In this document: in pieces, positions 54,348 through 62,026 of the stretch
Numbering within the stretch: position 1 is the first letter of the stretch
Layout of the letters: every line of letters begins with the position of its first letter
Source of the DNA: Holophagales bacterium
GTDB taxonomy: Bacteria; Acidobacteriota; Thermoanaerobaculia; Multivoradales; JAGPDF01
DNA: 64,000 bases
Direction: 5' to 3'
NCBI GenBank assembly: GCA_016699405.1
Contig: CP064972.1
Span: forward strand, 4,247,501-4,311,500
The notes under the pieces: generated by a model
Databases searched by the model: none
The model's input: the letters and a program-made list of their open reading frames with translations, nothing else
Told to the model about the DNA's origin: nothing
Translations under genes and position numbers: made by a program

Positions 54348-54773
54348 TCAGCCCAGGGAGGGCGAGAGCGCCTTCTTCGCGCCGAGCCAGGCGAGCGGCA
54401 GCATCACGGCGAGCCCTGCCACCCAGAACCAGAGCGGCGGAGGAATCATCAGGTTGTTGGCGACGCCGGCGAGCGTCAACAGCCCACCGACGACGATGCC
54501 CGGCCGCATCGAGCTCCGCCCGGCGACCCGCGTCGCCACCCAACCGCCGACGAAGCTGCCGAGGATCCAACCGACGAGCACGACGACCATCGCGCCCGCG
54601 GGGGCCTTCGCCATCAGCTCGGCCATCTCGTGCTGGTCCCGGACGCCGGCCGCGGCCCTGCCGAGGTCCGGGTAGAGAAGATGACCGTTGGTGAATTCGA
54701 CGAGCATCATCACCGCGCTCGCGGCGACGAATCCGACCAACACGGCCCCGATGCTGCGCAGGACAGAACCCAT
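54348..54773 (-). CDS. Four-span membrane protein, 141 residues
   Basis: ATG 54773 follows AAGGAGG. Helices: SIGAVLVGFVAASAVMMLVEFT, GAMVVVLVGWILGSFVGGWVAT, GIVVGGLLTLAGVANNLMI and LWFWVAGLAVMLPLAWLGAKKAL. A loop (LYPDLGRAAAGVRDQHEMAELM) lies between helices 1 and 2. Resembles small DUF-type inner-membrane proteins. Function unknown. Confidence 0.7.
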   Translation of the reverse strand: MGSVLRSIGAVLVGFVAASAVMMLVEFTNGHLLYPDLGRAAAGVRDQHEMAELMAKAPAGAMVVVLVGWILGSFVGGWVATRVAGRSSMRPGIVVGGLLTLAGVANNLMIPPPLWFWVAGLAVMLPLAWLGAKKALSPSLG

Positions 54774-55014
54774 CGAACCTCCTTGCGGCCAGCGACCGCG
54801 GTCCTCGACGCTCTCGTTTGGCGCGCGAGTCTAGAGGCGGAGCGACGACGATGGCAACCGATTCCGGCGGTCGGTTTGCCACGGCGACACGAGGCGCGGA
54901 GAGGCGCGGTGGATGCGTCGGGAAGCCCCATTCGCCTGGTTTCCTGGCCTGGTCAACCGCCGCCTCTCGCCCGATGACGGGCTGGTCAACTTGCGAACTC
55001 TCCAGTCGCTCCCC

Positions 55015-56235
55015 TCACAGCACCCTCCCCGGAAACAGCTCCTTGAGCTTCTTGCGGAAGAGGTCGACGAAAAGGTCGTAGCCGTCGTTCGAGGGGTGCA
55101 GCTCGTTGTGCCAGGAGCTGCGGACCGGTGCGAGCGTGCCCTGGGTCGCGAGAGCGGTGATGCCCTTGGCGGGGTCGGCGAGCTGGCCGAGCATGGCGAA
55201 GAACTTGCCGAGCATCACTTTCACCACCTCGAAGCGAATCGGGTCCTTGGGGAAGCCGCGCAGGTCGAAGGTCGGCGAGAGCCAGGGTCCGAGCCAGCAG
55301 ATGCCGCCGAGGCCGGGGATGGCGTAGTCGTAGCCGTGGAAGATGAGCTGCGTCGTCGGGCTCAGCTCGTCGCGCAGGGCGATGAGGTCCTCGTAGCCGG
55401 CTCGCACGAGGTCGAGCGCGGTCTGGAATCGGCTCGCGTGAATGTGCTGTTCGGCGGTCAGGTTGGGATCGTACTGCCGGATCCAGAGTGCCATCGGGTT
55501 GTCGACGATGTCGTTGCCGCCGCCGGAGAAGAGCAGGGCGTCCCACGGCCCGCCCGCCGGGCAGCCCTTCTTCAACTGCGCGATGAGGAGCTTGCGCTCC
55601 TTGACGCCGAGCATGTAGCGCACCTCGTCGCCGGCCTTGGCCAGGCTCAGGATCGGCACGCCGAGCTTCTTCTGCAGGCGCGGGATGATCCCGCCCTTGA
55701 GCAGATGGGGCGGATAGTCGAACCAGGAGTCGCCCTCGGCGAGGATCTGCAACGGAGGCCCGCCGGCGACACCGGCCGCGCGCGCCCCCGGCTTCGCCAT
55801 CCCCTCCGCCGGCGCGAGACCGCGCACGCCGCGCTTCTTCAGGATCGCCATCACCTTCTTGTACTCGTCGGCGCGGCGCGCCAGCTCTTCCTGCTGCGCC
55901 TTGGCGACGTGCTTGCGCGCCAAGCCGATCGGCGCCGGTCCCGGAGCGGGTGCGAGCCCGCGCGCCGCGGCCCGCGGTGCGCTCGCCCGCGCGAGCGCCT
56001 GCGCCTCCTCGAGGCTCACCGGCCCGACAATCGGCGCGAGAGCGCGACTCGTCCGGACCGGTTTCGTCGCCGGGCGCTTCTTCGCCGGCCGACTTGCCGG
56101 CGCGCTCTTCTTCACCGGTCGCTTCGCGACGGCCTGCTTCGTCGCCGACTTGGCCTTGAGCTTCGCCGGACGCTTGGCCGCTCGTGCCTTGGCGCGGGAG
56201 GCCTTCTTCGTCGGGGTCGTGCGCTTCGTCGCCAT
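55015..56235 (-). CDS. SGNH-fold hydrolase with basic histone-like N-terminal tail, locus B
   Basis: ATG 56235 (AGGAGAG upstream) gives 406 residues. Residues 1-64 are Lys/Ala/Pro-rich (KRPAKLKAKSATK), like histone H1 tails. The hydrolase has LAEGDSWFDYP (Ser170), FSGGGNDIVDN (Asn240), HGYDYAIPG and NELHPSNDGYDLFVD (His380); the Asp before the His is again Asn377. It is a clear homologue of the SGNH gene at 34.98 kb. It is the third gene of the operon after the caspase fusion and HExxH peptidase, 54 bases downstream of the latter. The tail could bind DNA, RNA or another polyanion. Confidence 0.82.
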   Translation of the reverse strand: MATKRTTPTKKASRAKARAAKRPAKLKAKSATKQAVAKRPVKKSAPASRPAKKRPATKPVRTSRALAPIVGPVSLEEAQALARASAPRAAARGLAPAPGPAPIGLARKHVAKAQQEELARRADEYKKVMAILKKRGVRGLAPAEGMAKPGARAAGVAGGPPLQILAEGDSWFDYPPHLLKGGIIPRLQKKLGVPILSLAKAGDEVRYMLGVKERKLLIAQLKKGCPAGGPWDALLFSGGGNDIVDNPMALWIRQYDPNLTAEQHIHASRFQTALDLVRAGYEDLIALRDELSPTTQLIFHGYDYAIPGLGGICWLGPWLSPTFDLRGFPKDPIRFEVVKVMLGKFFAMLGQLADPAKGITALATQGTLAPVRSSWHNELHPSNDGYDLFVDLFRKKLKELFPGRVL

Positions 56236-56289
56236 CGTCGCTCTCCTCGTCTGGGCTCGGATGCCGCTGCGATCTCCCGCAACGGCCCG

Positions 56290-58104
56290 TCAGCCCGGTT
56301 CCGTCATGCCGTTGCGCTGCGCATGGAAGTGCTGGAGCAGCCCTGTCGAGGCCGCCGAATGCTCGTCCCACGCCGCCGCGGCGATCTCTTCCGGCTGGGT
56401 TCGGAGCCATCGCCGCTGGTCGCGCAAGCGATGGCGGCTGTCGACGTCCTTGTAGACGGCGTAGGTGATCTTGCCCTGCGAGTCGATCACCAGCGTGCAG
56501 CCGCCCAGGAAGTAGCCTTCGCGCACGCGCCGTTTCTGCACCACTTCGGCGACCAGGTCGAAGCTCACCTCGTCGTCCGGAGCGACGCGGCGCAACGTGC
56601 GCAGCGAGTAGATGCCGATTTCCCCGGTCGCCCCTTTCGGCTCCATCAGTCCGAGGGGTCGTCCCGCGGCGCTGTTGCAGATCGCTCGCCCGAGCGCCCC
56701 GGCCGCCTCGCGCTGCACAGGGTCACCGGGGCGCCACCGCAGGAAGCCGCCATCGCAATCGAGGTTGAGTCGATCGAAACGCAGCTCCGGGACTGTGATC
56801 GCTGGCGTCGGCCGCTTCCAGAGCAGCGCCCGCTCCGAGAGATCGGGGACTTCCGGCACGCAGATGCCATACCGCCGGAAGGCGGTGACCAGTGCCTCGC
56901 GGTAGGCCCAGGGATCCTGCGGGTAGATCTCGAAGTCGGCGGTGATCATCGCCCGCAGGTACTCGCCGAAAGTACAGTGGTGCGACGGGCAGTAGTCGAC
57001 GGCGCGGATGAGCACGTTGAGCAGCTCGCCAGCGAGCCGCGACGCCTGCTCGGCGAGCAATTCCACGGCCTCCGAGGAGAGCCGCCCCTGATAGGGCGCG
57101 AGCACTCGCCGGAGCTTGCGCGTCTGCCGCTCGAAGATGCGGCGGAAGGCGTCGAAGACCGCCGAGACGAAGACCGAGCCGAGGACGTGGACCTCTTTGG
57201 TGGGGTCGTAGAGGTAGTCGTCGGGAATCGGCTCGTTCTCGAGCCTGCCGGCGTACACGGCCGTGCGGAGCGGACTCCTGCCGGTCCCGAGCGCATAGCC
57301 GAACTGGCGGCCGATGGCCGCGAGCTGGTCGTCGTCGAGGCTCCCCTGCTTACGGTCGATCGCGCTCTCGACCACGTCGGTCTGGGCAAAGTGCAGGAAG
57401 ATCGCCACCAGGTCGGCGATCGCTTCGTGGAGCGCCGGCACGTCCGGGTGCGTCGGGCGCAGGAAGTTGGGGCGCAATCCGTCGAGCAGCGCGTGGGTGA
57501 CCTCGTGCGCCACCACGTCGCGCGACAGGCAGAGGTAGACATGACCGCCGGGCTGGCTCAGGCCCTGCGCGAACTCGCGCGCCTCGTCCCAGCCGAAGAG
57601 CACGGCACCTTGCCGGCGATCGTAGTAGGCGTTGGCGCCCTGGAACGCGTGCGGGCGGATGACCAGACGGTGGTCGTCGCGGGACGACCACGCAAACCCC
57701 GGGTCGCGGCCGAGGGCCCGCTGGAAGCGACCGTAGGTTTCCATCGCCACGGCGTAGGTCATCTGGCAGGCGAATCGCCGGTCGGTGGTGCTGGGATCGA
57801 AGCCGTCGCGCATCAGCACGTCGGGCCGCTCGAGGTCGACCGGGACCACCACTTCCCCGGGTTTCTCGGGGTCCTCCCGCACGACGAAGTAGGCACCGGC
57901 GGGTCCCGGATCGAGTGGCTCGTAGCGCACCGCCAGGGTGGTGATCGCCCCGTCGAGCCGCGGCACGCTCGGATCCTGCGTGTAGACGCGCAGCGGGCGG
58001 AAGGTCGGGGTGTCGAGATCGACCTCTGGCCGCGTTCGTGACTTCTCCGGCGCCAAGCCACCGACGCTCCGATGGACGAAGAACTCCCAGGCCTTCCCGG
58101 CCAT
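56290..58104 (-). CDS. Thermolysin-like gluzincin metallopeptidase (HExxH), locus B
   Basis: ATG 58104 follows TAGGGGG; 604 residues, no signal peptide or propeptide recognised. Zinc motif VVAHEVTHALLDG supplies His200, Glu201 and His204. ALHEAIADLVAIF 23 residues later supplies the third ligand Glu227, matching the N-E-A-x-S-D of M4-like gluzincins. The surrounding segments (AFQGANAYYDRRQGAVLFGWDE; SVFVSAVFDAFRRIFE) also suit that superfamily. Residues after about 400 are unfamiliar and may bind a partner. It starts 11 bases after the caspase fusion and precedes the SGNH gene. The lack of an export signal is odd for this class and suggests a cytosolic or partner-exported protease. Confidence 0.8.
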   Translation of the reverse strand: MAGKAWEFFVHRSVGGLAPEKSRTRPEVDLDTPTFRPLRVYTQDPSVPRLDGAITTLAVRYEPLDPGPAGAYFVVREDPEKPGEVVVPVDLERPDVLMRDGFDPSTTDRRFACQMTYAVAMETYGRFQRALGRDPGFAWSSRDDHRLVIRPHAFQGANAYYDRRQGAVLFGWDEAREFAQGLSQPGGHVYLCLSRDVVAHEVTHALLDGLRPNFLRPTHPDVPALHEAIADLVAIFLHFAQTDVVESAIDRKQGSLDDDQLAAIGRQFGYALGTGRSPLRTAVYAGRLENEPIPDDYLYDPTKEVHVLGSVFVSAVFDAFRRIFERQTRKLRRVLAPYQGRLSSEAVELLAEQASRLAGELLNVLIRAVDYCPSHHCTFGEYLRAMITADFEIYPQDPWAYREALVTAFRRYGICVPEVPDLSERALLWKRPTPAITVPELRFDRLNLDCDGGFLRWRPGDPVQREAAGALGRAICNSAAGRPLGLMEPKGATGEIGIYSLRTLRRVAPDDEVSFDLVAEVVQKRRVREGYFLGGCTLVIDSQGKITYAVYKDVDSRHRLRDQRRWLRTQPEEIAAAAWDEHSAASTGLLQHFHAQRNGMTEPG

Positions 58105-58115
58105 CGCCGCGCCCC

Positions 58116-61025
58116 CTACCGCCCACCGAACAGCGGCGCGCCGGCGAGGCCCGGCGCGACCTGGTCGAACACCGGGTGCTGGCGCCCGTCGCTCCCGAAC
58201 GCGCGCACGATCGCCTGGTGGAACTGCCGGTTGCTCCCCTTCTTGCCGAGGACCTCGTCGAGCACGCCGAGGGCGTGGCGGCTGAAGTTCCCCTGGCCCT
58301 CCTCCTCGTAGGCGACCTCCTTGTCCTGGCAGGCCGCGAAGTGCACGACCCCGGGGAGCGGCTCGCGCTCCGAGACCGGCACCGCCGCGCGGCTCCCTTT
58401 CCACGTCCGCTTGTAGGCGGCGATCTCCCGGGCGTTCAGCGCGATGTAGCGGGCCCGCACGTCCCGGCTCGCTCCCCCGCGAGGTGCGCCGAGCAGAGGG
58501 GCGAAGCGGGCGTTCGTGCCGGAGTGGCAGCAGTCCGTGATGAGGGTGAGGAAGGCGCCCTTCGGCAGGGTCTTGCAGGCGGCGTAGACGTCGTCGTCGA
58601 GCCAGAGCTCGCCGCGGTCGAAGTCGACGGGCACCATCACCTCGTCGAAGCCGTCCTGGTCGTCGCCCGAGAGGTCCTCCACCTGCGCCCCGTGCCCGGC
58701 GTACTGGAAGACGAGCTGGTCGCCCGGCTTCGCCCCTTGGAGCAGCTCGCGCAGCGCCTTGTCGAGCGCCGCGCGCGTCGCCTTGCCGTTCTGCAGCTTC
58801 TTGACCTCGAACCCTTCCTCGGTGAGCGCCCGGGCCCAGTTCTCGCTGTCCTGCACGCAGCCGGCGAGCGGCTGGCGCGGGTACTTGTCGATGCCGACGC
58901 AGAGCGCGCGGCGCTTCGGCTTCGTCTTGCCGGCGCGATCGGGTGAAGCGGAGCCCGCGTCGCCGCCCGGCGGCCTGGGCTCCGGCTTCATCCCCGCTCC
59001 GAAGTCGGCGTCCGGGTCGCCGTCGAGCTCGGGGTCGGGCTCCTCTCTCCCCTCGTCCGCACCCCCCGTCTCCTGCTGGCGGCGGCAGCAACAGCAGCAG
59101 CACTCCTGCTCGACCGGCTCGTTCTCGAGCGCGCGCGAGGCGAGATCGTCGAGCGCCCCACCGCGCGCAAACTCCTCGTCGGTCGGGAACATCCGGGCGC
59201 CGGGAATGCCGGCCAGCGTCGTGCGTCCGAGGATTCCACGGAGCACGGTGCTCATCGTGTACGGGTCGTTGTCGAAGTAGCCGTGTTGCCGCGACTGGGT
59301 CAGGTCGTTCGGCGGGAAGGCGTGCTCGACCTGGGAGAACTCGACCGTGGCTGGAGCCAGGGGGTTCGCCGGCACCGGCGCTCGCACGGCTCCGGCATGC
59401 GCGGCGAGACCGAAGAGCTGGCGGGTCGCTCCGTCTTCATAGAGGCAGTGCTCGAGGCCGAGAATCGGCACCTCCTTGTCTCCCTCGCAGGCGCGGCTCA
59501 CGTAGTAGAGCAGCGACTTGCGATAGACCTTCGCCACGTCGTCGGCCTGCTCGGCCTCGTCGCTCATCGTGAAGACGCGGAGTTGTTCGATCTCCTGGCC
59601 CGCCCCGAGGCGCGGCGCGACGTCGCGCTGGAAGTCGTCGACGCGGATCGCCGGGGCGAGGTAGTTCAGGCTGCGGATCCGGTGCTTGCCGCTCGCCGTG
59701 ACGAGCGGCAGGAAGTGCGAGAGGAGGATCGGCCCGGTGCTGTGTCCGATGGCGTGGAGCTGGACCTTCTTGCCGTTCTTGTCGAGCCAGGGCTCGAGCA
59801 CTTGCCAGAATTCGTGGAGCCCGCCGGGCCGGCCGTACTCGGTCGACGGCGCCGAGCAGCGCCGCGCGTTGGCCTTCATCCGCGACCAGACCGTGGTCGC
59901 GAGCTTCTTCGTCAGGGCTTCGGAGATGTTGTCGAAGAAGTCGCCGAGGCCGCGCCGCGCGCCGCGCTCGAGCTCGCGCGGCGCCTGGAAGATCGACTGG
60001 AAGAGGCTCGATTCCCAGATGAAGTAGATCGGGTAGACGCCGTAGGAGCGCCACCACGGAGCCATGACGCGCGCGTACTCGAGGGCGCCCTTCTCGCTGT
60101 TGAGGCCGCCGTGAGCGTAGAAGAGGAGGTGCTGGCACTCCTGCTTGTCCACGGCCTCGGTGAGGTGCACGTGGACGAGGTTGTCCAGGTCCTCGGCGGT
60201 CGTCCAGACCCGCCCTTCCTTCGAGAGGATCCCCTGCGAGGTGTTGACCAGGTGCGGCAGCAGGACCTGGTACCGCGGCTCGGCACCGCGCGCCGCACGG
60301 CTGGCCGGCTCGACGAGGCCGCGCTCGATCCAGGCGGCCAGTCGCGCCTGGTCGTCGAGCGCCCGAGCGCTCTCGGGAACCTCGGCCCACGGCATCTCTT
60401 CGTCGTCGACCCCGCCGAGCGCCGCGTCGCGATCGACCGCGGTACTTCTCAATCCACGCGGTAGCGAGACGCCGAATCCGCGCAGGGCGTTGCCCGCGAG
60501 CTCGGCGGCGATGTCGGCGCGGAAGCGCTGCGGATCGAGGTCGCTCCCCGGGCAGGTCTTGCCGGTCGCGGGGAATTCGCGGTGGAACCGGACCGCGTCC
60601 GCCTCGAGCTCGAACTTGCGCAGCACGGCGCAGACGGCCGCGTACGCCGCGTTCTTCTGGTCCCCCGCGAAGGTGTCGACGACCTTGCCGTTCTCCTTCT
60701 CGAAGAGGCCGATCATCTCGATCATGAACGGCCCCTGCTTGGCGTCGCCGTTGTGCCCGCGCACGGAGGCCGGCGCGAGGTCGAACGGCCGCCCGGTCCA
60801 GAGGAGCCCCTGCGGGTCGATGGTGATGTGCTGGGCGATGTCGACCATCCCGAGGCTCATGTGCACCGTGCGCATCGCCTCGATCGACGCCAGGCCGCGA
60901 AAGTTCCCGTGCCGCGGCTGGTCGGTGCAGTGGACGTGCACCTCCGTCACCTTCCGCCCCGGCGTCCACTCCTCGAGCAACTTCTCGAATTCCCGAACCG
61001 TCAACACCTGAATCGGCCTCGGCAT
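58116..61025 (-). CDS. Amidase/PGRP-like - alpha/beta hydrolase-like - metacaspase-like fusion protein, locus B
   Basis: ATG 61025 follows GAGGAGACA; 969 residues. Residues 1-175 resemble N-acetylmuramoyl-L-alanine amidase/PGRP: TEVHVHCTDQPRHG (His30, His32), AQHITIDPQGLLWTGRP, and late His148 and Cys158 (TCPGSDLDPQRF). Residues 290-540 are the alpha/beta-hydrolase-like module, with FYAHGGL (302-308), GHSTG (427-431, Ser429), LAPAIRVDDF. An acidic, Pro-rich linker with six consecutive Cys (642-647) leads to a caspase-like domain (703-969): RRALCVGIDKYP, YAGHGAQ (His778) and DCCHSG (Cys833). All proposed nucleophiles are present. No signal peptide is seen. First gene of the three-gene operon. 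No such combination is known to me, but searches are needed. Confidence 0.85.
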   Translation of the reverse strand: MPRPIQVLTVREFEKLLEEWTPGRKVTEVHVHCTDQPRHGNFRGLASIEAMRTVHMSLGMVDIAQHITIDPQGLLWTGRPFDLAPASVRGHNGDAKQGPFMIEMIGLFEKENGKVVDTFAGDQKNAAYAAVCAVLRKFELEADAVRFHREFPATGKTCPGSDLDPQRFRADIAAELAGNALRGFGVSLPRGLRSTAVDRDAALGGVDDEEMPWAEVPESARALDDQARLAAWIERGLVEPASRAARGAEPRYQVLLPHLVNTSQGILSKEGRVWTTAEDLDNLVHVHLTEAVDKQECQHLLFYAHGGLNSEKGALEYARVMAPWWRSYGVYPIYFIWESSLFQSIFQAPRELERGARRGLGDFFDNISEALTKKLATTVWSRMKANARRCSAPSTEYGRPGGLHEFWQVLEPWLDKNGKKVQLHAIGHSTGPILLSHFLPLVTASGKHRIRSLNYLAPAIRVDDFQRDVAPRLGAGQEIEQLRVFTMSDEAEQADDVAKVYRKSLLYYVSRACEGDKEVPILGLEHCLYEDGATRQLFGLAAHAGAVRAPVPANPLAPATVEFSQVEHAFPPNDLTQSRQHGYFDNDPYTMSTVLRGILGRTTLAGIPGARMFPTDEEFARGGALDDLASRALENEPVEQECCCCCCRRQQETGGADEGREEPDPELDGDPDADFGAGMKPEPRPPGGDAGSASPDRAGKTKPKRRALCVGIDKYPRQPLAGCVQDSENWARALTEEGFEVKKLQNGKATRAALDKALRELLQGAKPGDQLVFQYAGHGAQVEDLSGDDQDGFDEVMVPVDFDRGELWLDDDVYAACKTLPKGAFLTLITDCCHSGTNARFAPLLGAPRGGASRDVRARYIALNAREIAAYKRTWKGSRAAVPVSEREPLPGVVHFAACQDKEVAYEEEGQGNFSRHALGVLDEVLGKKGSNRQFHQAIVRAFGSDGRQHPVFDQVAPGLAGAPLFGGR

Positions 61026-61486
61026 GGCTGTCTCCTCGATCAGCAGACGTCGTCGCATCGAAACCCGCGTACACCGCGACCATCCGGCCCCGCCCGGATG
61101 ACCCGCCGACCCCGCAGCGCCATCCGCCCGAGCCCCTCGTCGCAAAAGGTGGGTTTCTGCCCTCAAGATGCAGAGACGAACGAGGGGCTGGATTCGGTCA
61201 GCACCACCGTACCCGTCGACGCCCCGCCTCTTGGAATACACCCCACTACTGCCCAGTCAGCGCAGCGGGCAAGGCACCTCGATATTCGGAAGATCTGTCG
61301 AGAACAGTAGCACGCGGTTCGGGGACAGAGGGGCCAGTTGCGCAGAAAGTGCCAGCATCCAAGCGCTCGAAAGTCGAGGAGACCGCGATAGTCTGCACGG
61401 CGAAGCTCAGCCTTCAGCTCGAAGCTGCGACACTCCCTCGGTTCGCTTTGTCGAATCGAGCACTTCCGGACAGGAGATGGTTCACC
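61026..61486. other. Divergent, less GC-rich intergenic region between locus B and trypsin-like pair
   Basis: About 460 bases separate the caspase-fusion start (minus) from the membrane protein start (plus). It is visibly richer in A/T than most of the window from about 61.14 kb, and it must hold both promoters. A GTG frame from 61349 could extend the membrane protein by 46 residues, but no ribosome binding site fits it. I cannot fix -10/-35 boxes. Confidence 0.45.
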
Positions 61487-62026
61487 TTGACCGACCCGCG
61501 ATCGAAGAAGCGATTCGAGGCCATCTGTGCCGCTCTGCTCTCTCTCGCGAGCGGACTCTGCATCGGATGGCTCGCAGGACTATCCGTATCGCCGGTCCTC
61601 TCGACGGTGATGATGACGATTCTGGGGCTGGCGGCTGGCGGGGCAACCGGTTTCCACTTCTCGAAGAGGGACTCTTCCATTACCGCGCTTTCGGTCCTCG
61701 CGCTCACGGCGTCGCTCCTCGGCGGCATCGCAGTCGGAGCCCCCGTTGGAATCGTCGCTCGAACCAACAATTGGTTCGGGGCGCCGATGAGCGCCCATGG
61801 CCCCGGAGAGATTCCGCAAGACGAGCTCGCGCAGCGGCAGGCTACTGCTGGTCTGTTTTCCATCAAGAGCTCTGAATGTGCCGAGCTCTTGAGCTCCGCA
61901 AGCCGGAGCGAGGAGGAGCTACGGCGGGTGCTCAGGGCATCGAAAGACCCGCGACTGAGTCAGCTCGCGGCTCGGCCGGTCGAAGCTCCACTCGCTCCGG
62001 TGGTGCGGGTGATATGCGCGCCCTGA
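61487..62026 (+). CDS. Membrane protein upstream of trypsin-like peptidase
   Basis: TTG 61487 is chosen because AGGAGA lies nine bases upstream and the sequence then reads L-T-D-P-R-S-K-K-R-F. The 179 residues have three membrane helices (ICAALLSLASGLCIGWLAGL, VLSTVMMTILGLAAGGATGF, ALSVLALTASLLGGIAVGAPVG) then a polar C-terminal region (DELAQRQATAGLFSIKSSECAELLSSASRSEEELRRVLRAS). Function unknown. It overlaps the peptidase start by 13 bases, so they are translationally coupled and may form a membrane-bound sensor-peptidase pair. Confidence 0.65.
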   Translation: MTDPRSKKRFEAICAALLSLASGLCIGWLAGLSVSPVLSTVMMTILGLAAGGATGFHFSKRDSSITALSVLALTASLLGGIAVGAPVGIVARTNNWFGAPMSAHGPGEIPQDELAQRQATAGLFSIKSSECAELLSSASRSEEELRRVLRASKDPRLSQLAARPVEAPLAPVVRVICAP

